Positions 6,255-6,973 of a stretch of 6,973 bases of DNA are shown here, one piece after another; the stretch's first letter is position 1, and each line of letters begins with the position of its first letter. The stretch is from an uncultured Clostridia bacterium. GTDB lineage: Bacteria > Bacillota > Clostridia > Christensenellales > Aristaeellaceae. The notes beneath the pieces were generated by a model. That model made no database searches. It saw only the letters and a program-made list of their open reading frames with translations, and had not been told where the DNA came from. Both the position numbers and the translations under genes were made by a program. The stretch spans positions 1-6,973 of the forward strand of contig CAMOHY010000113.1 of assembly GCA_946615495.1 (NCBI GenBank), in the 5' to 3' direction.

Positions 6255-6281
6255 GAAAAAACAGTTAATCAGGGAGATCAT

Positions 6282-6973
6282 ATGCCAAGAAAGAAAAAGA
6301 ACGCAATGCTTCGTCTGCCGCTCATTCCGCTGCGGGGGCTGATGGTGTTTCCCCATATGGTGCTGCATTTTGACGTGGGCCGCGCCAGGAGCGTGGCCGC
6401 CCTGGAGCAGGCCATGACGGAGGACCAGCAGGTGTTTTTGGTGGCCCAGCGGGACGGCGAAGTGGAAGAGCCCACCATGGAGGATTTTTGCCGGGTGGGC
6501 ACAGTGGCGCAGATCCGGCAGGTGCTGAATCTGCCCGGCGACACCATTCGCGTGCTGGTGGAAGGCCAGCAGCGGGCCATTTTGCGCGCCATCACCCAGG
6601 AGGAGCCTTATTGGGTGGCGGAATTGGAGGCGCCGTCCCAGGTGGTGGCCGACACCGCGGAAATGGAAGCCATGGTGCGCACCACCCATGAATTGTTTGA
6701 GGAATACGCGCGGGCATCCATGCGCGTATCGGGGGAGACGCTGCGTTCCGTGGGCGAAGTGGACAAGCCCGACCAATTGGCTGATATCATCGCGGCCAAT
6801 GTGCTCACCCGCGTGGAGGACCGCCAGGCCATCCTGGAGGAAATCGACGCGGCGCAGCGGCTGGAAACGCTGTGCGGCATTCTGATTCGGGAAACGGAAT
6901 TGGCGGGCATCGAAAAGCAGGTGCAGAGCCGGCTGAAAAAGCAGATCGACAAAAACCAGAAGGATTATTACCT
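6282..6973 (+). CDS. lon: Lon (LonA) ATP-dependent protease, N-terminal part, cut by window edge
   Basis: This is the classical cytosolic Lon, a soluble hexameric protease that degrades misfolded and regulatory proteins. Only the first 230 residues are present; the frame is open to the edge with no stop, and full-length Lon has about 780-810. After a basic start (MPRKKKN), the N-terminal substrate-recognition domain begins with RLPLIPLRGLMVFPHMV (11-27) and continues through DVGRARSVAALEQAM and GDTIRVLVEGQQRA (86-99). From about 165 a helical region follows (LADIIAANVL), and the window ends within KNQKDYY, which in homologues leads into the long helix before the AAA+ domain. The ATPase and protease domains are outside the window. 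The ATG at 6282 has AGGGAG 5 bases upstream. The gene has its own sigma-A promoter and leader hairpin but can also be read from lonB. Confidence 0.95.
   Translation, partial: MPRKKKNAMLRLPLIPLRGLMVFPHMVLHFDVGRARSVAALEQAMTEDQQVFLVAQRDGEVEEPTMEDFCRVGTVAQIRQVLNLPGDTIRVLVEGQQRAILRAITQEEPYWVAELEAPSQVVADTAEMEAMVRTTHELFEEYARASMRVSGETLRSVGEVDKPDQLADIIAANVLTRVEDRQAILEEIDAAQRLETLCGILIRETELAGIEKQVQSRLKKQIDKNQKDYY

Noticed and set aside
6235..6260. Terminator for lonB
   Set aside because: The stem is perfect but is followed by GGAAAAAAC rather than a T-tract, and it lies downstream of the lon promoter.
1..6973. Search for a novel system: CRISPR, toxin-antitoxin, phage or transposon parts
   Set aside because: No arrays of short repeats, terminal inverted repeats, transposase motifs or small paired genes were seen. 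All genes belong to well-known families in consistent codon usage, so I do not claim a new system here.

Overview
The window is a compact stretch of bacterial chromosome, all genes on the + strand, GC-rich by eye (near 60%) with strong C/G preference at third codon positions. A lonB gene directly followed by lon is the arrangement known from endospore-forming Firmicutes such as Bacillus subtilis. Together with strong AGGAGG-type ribosome binding sites and a clean sigma-A promoter, this suggests a high-GC member of Clostridia or a related spore-forming lineage. The genus cannot be named from this window.

Bases 1-128 hold no gene I can defend, only a hairpin and the ribosome binding site of the first gene. 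Bases 129-3951 are a four-gene ABC importer operon of the dipeptide/oligopeptide (Dpp/Opp) family: two permeases (dppB, dppC) and two ATPases (dppD, dppF), with short gaps and one 4-base overlap. The substrate-binding protein is not in the window; it may lie just upstream. A small Nudix hydrolase gene (3977-4375) follows 25 bases after dppF and probably shares the transcript, which ends at a strong intrinsic terminator (4401-4448).

The second half is a protein quality-control block. lonB (4513-6189, TTG start) encodes a membrane-anchored AAA+ protease of the sporulation LonB family. It is preceded by a candidate forespore (sigma-G-like) promoter. No terminator separates it from lon. A near-consensus sigma-A promoter (6194-6222) sits in the 92-base gap, followed by a perfect 8-bp hairpin in the lon leader. 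The lon gene (6282 to the window edge) is cut off at residue 230, inside its N-terminal substrate-recognition region.

The transporter and Nudix gene form one transcription unit and the two proteases another; I see no functional link between them. Nothing here looks like a mobile element, defence system, CRISPR array or RNA gene. This is mostly ordinary housekeeping DNA, and the points most worth checking are the control elements of lonB and lon.
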